Source: Trichoplusia ni (Eukaryota > Arthropoda > Insecta > Lepidoptera > Noctuidae). Taken from it: DNA of 64,000 bases. The stretch lies in contig NC_039488.1 of the NCBI RefSeq assembly GCF_003590095.1, positions 806,001 through 870,000 on the forward strand. The letters are read 5' to 3'. Positions 62,953-64,000 of the stretch are shown piece after piece (the stretch's first letter is position 1; every line of letters starts with the position of its first letter). Position numbers and translations under genes: made by a program. The notes beneath the pieces are model-generated. The model was not told where the DNA came from. It did not search any database and worked only from the letters and a program-made list of their open reading frames with translations.

Positions 62953-63168
62953 CTATGCCACCTTGTACACATGTAAATGAGGTTCTTTCATTTGAGAGAG
63001 CCACATTAACATACAAAAATACTCTTCCAGTGAAGCATACTTCACGGTTTCAAACTTGTTCAAACATCTATCGACAAGCTGTTGGCAAAGTTTTCCATCC
63101 AGGATCTTACTTTCTGCATTCAGATCAAATTCAAATCGTTTGTAGAGTTGCAAAGGTATTGCTTTCAT
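62953..63168 (-). other. Protein-like ORF, unidentified
   Basis: A 71-codon frame starts at ATG 63168 and ends at a stop in 62953-62955. Its composition (runs such as KILDGKLCQQLVDRCLNKF and SLEEYFCMLMWLSQ) is helical and not AT-random. It lies just beyond repeat R1, so it could be a transposase remnant or a captured exon. I recognise no family. Confidence 0.2.
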
Positions 63169-64000
63169 ATAAAATGCGATTTATTTTGAAGTTTGAAGTA
63201 TCGATAAGCAATTTGTATGAAATTTTCTTGTATTTGACTAATATTTTTCGAGGTTTCTTTTACCTTTGACTTTAATAGTCTTCTGATTAACTTGGTTTTG
63301 AATTATGCCAACGTAGAAGTAAATAGCAACCATACCAATTTCTATAAAAATGAAGCCGTTTAGCAATCAATACGTAAAGTACCTATGATTTTTGTAGCCC
63401 AGTGTACAAAGGGCCGTAGAGATAACTTTGGCGTAATATGTTAAGCAAACTTCAGCGTACATGAAGCACATCAAGCTATTAAGAACACCAAACTCAGTTT
63501 CAATATCATATTACAATGATCGAATTTCTAAAGCTACTGCACTCGAATGTCGAACATCATAATATAGAGATTAGAGAACATTAGAATATGTATTCATTAC
63601 ATTCATTTAATTTTTTTAATGGGATGTAGAAATATTATGTTTTGATTCACGAACATAATTCCAGCGTCGACCACCTTGTATTCAGTCAGCGCTGACCAAT
63701 TTTCATTGTCATAGTAACAGATGCAGGCAATAGAAAACGTTTATTGTGACAGCTCTTATTCTGCAAACATTCCGAACTGCTTTCAGAAAAAGAATGTCAC
63801 TTTAAAAAAAAAACGACGTCGGCTGTTTGTTAGCAAAACAAATGCAGTTTACAAACCAATTTATAAGTGTCGTTGTCTATCGGATTGTTGTAAATGAGTT
63901 TATCGATTTCCAGTTGTTATATTAGATTATTCCCACTTGTGCTGTTAAGTTGAACGGGGCACGAGTGAGCAAACGAGTGTAGTCCATACACGTACGATTT

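Larger units (their letters stand above)
58272..64000. other. Gene-poor, repeat-bearing region after the gap
   Basis: No supported gene. It contains a LINE-tail-like unit (58735-58860), the foldback element at 61074, a family B SINE at 61861, hairpin copy 8 at 62600, repeat R1 at 62690 and one protein-like minus-strand frame at 62953-63168. The remainder is AT-rich. Confidence 0.5.

Noticed and set aside
62847..63269. 140-codon plus-strand frame
   Set aside because: Starts inside repeat R1 and continues as low-complexity hydrophobic sequence; opposite the more protein-like minus-strand frame.
1..64000. CRISPR arrays, bacterial operons, phage or integrated virus genes
   Set aside because: None seen; gene structure is eukaryotic with spliceosomal introns throughout.

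Overview
The window is a stretch of an insect nuclear genome, almost certainly a moth or butterfly and possibly a noctuid-like moth. The basis is AT-rich DNA, short exons with small introns, several tRNA-headed SINE families and dispersed units that I recognise as typical of Lepidoptera, and the gene content. No bacterial, viral or CRISPR features are visible. A run of exactly 1000 N (57272-58271) is an assembly gap.

Gene layout. 1-8.9 kb is gene-poor, with one 5'-truncated LINE near 1.4-1.9 kb and a few GC-rich islets that look regulatory. 8.9-12.9 kb (minus strand) holds a three-exon gene for a 987-residue sororin/Dalmatian-like cohesin protector. It is identified by the conserved acidic LLVE C-terminus, an FGF motif, three KEN boxes and an LxxIxE motif that fits PP2A-B56 docking. 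About 1.1 kb away and divergent, 14.0-25.5 kb (plus strand) holds an about 19-exon gene for the chromosome-associated kinesin KIF4/Klp3A. I rebuilt it exon by exon with every phase consistent: motor domain, long coiled coil, NLS, and a nine-cysteine Fe-S-type domain. Its 3' end looks alternatively processed: a short form ends at 22812, and longer forms use one of two frame-equivalent cassette exons before a final exon at 25462-25497. Both proteins act on mitotic chromosomes, so the shared promoter region may be a cell-cycle-controlled bidirectional promoter.

26-29 kb carries a 5S rRNA pseudogene, SINEs and a hairpin. Near 29.1-29.4 kb is a CpG-rich promoter-like block ending in a strong splice donor. 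About 19 kb downstream, 48310-48445 is a clear first coding exon with a signal peptide, preceded by a four-codon uORF. I read these as the two ends of a large first intron of a secreted-protein gene whose remaining exons are beyond what I can support.

The rest (29-64 kb) is intronic or intergenic and rich in repeats: SINE families A and B, Helitron-like units, a hAT-type MITE with an 8-bp target duplication, LINE tails, a near-perfect 140-bp foldback element, and at least eight copies of a about 50-110 bp hairpin repeat confined to 32-63 kb. Palindromic CRE (TGACGTCA) and CTCF-like motifs also recur there.
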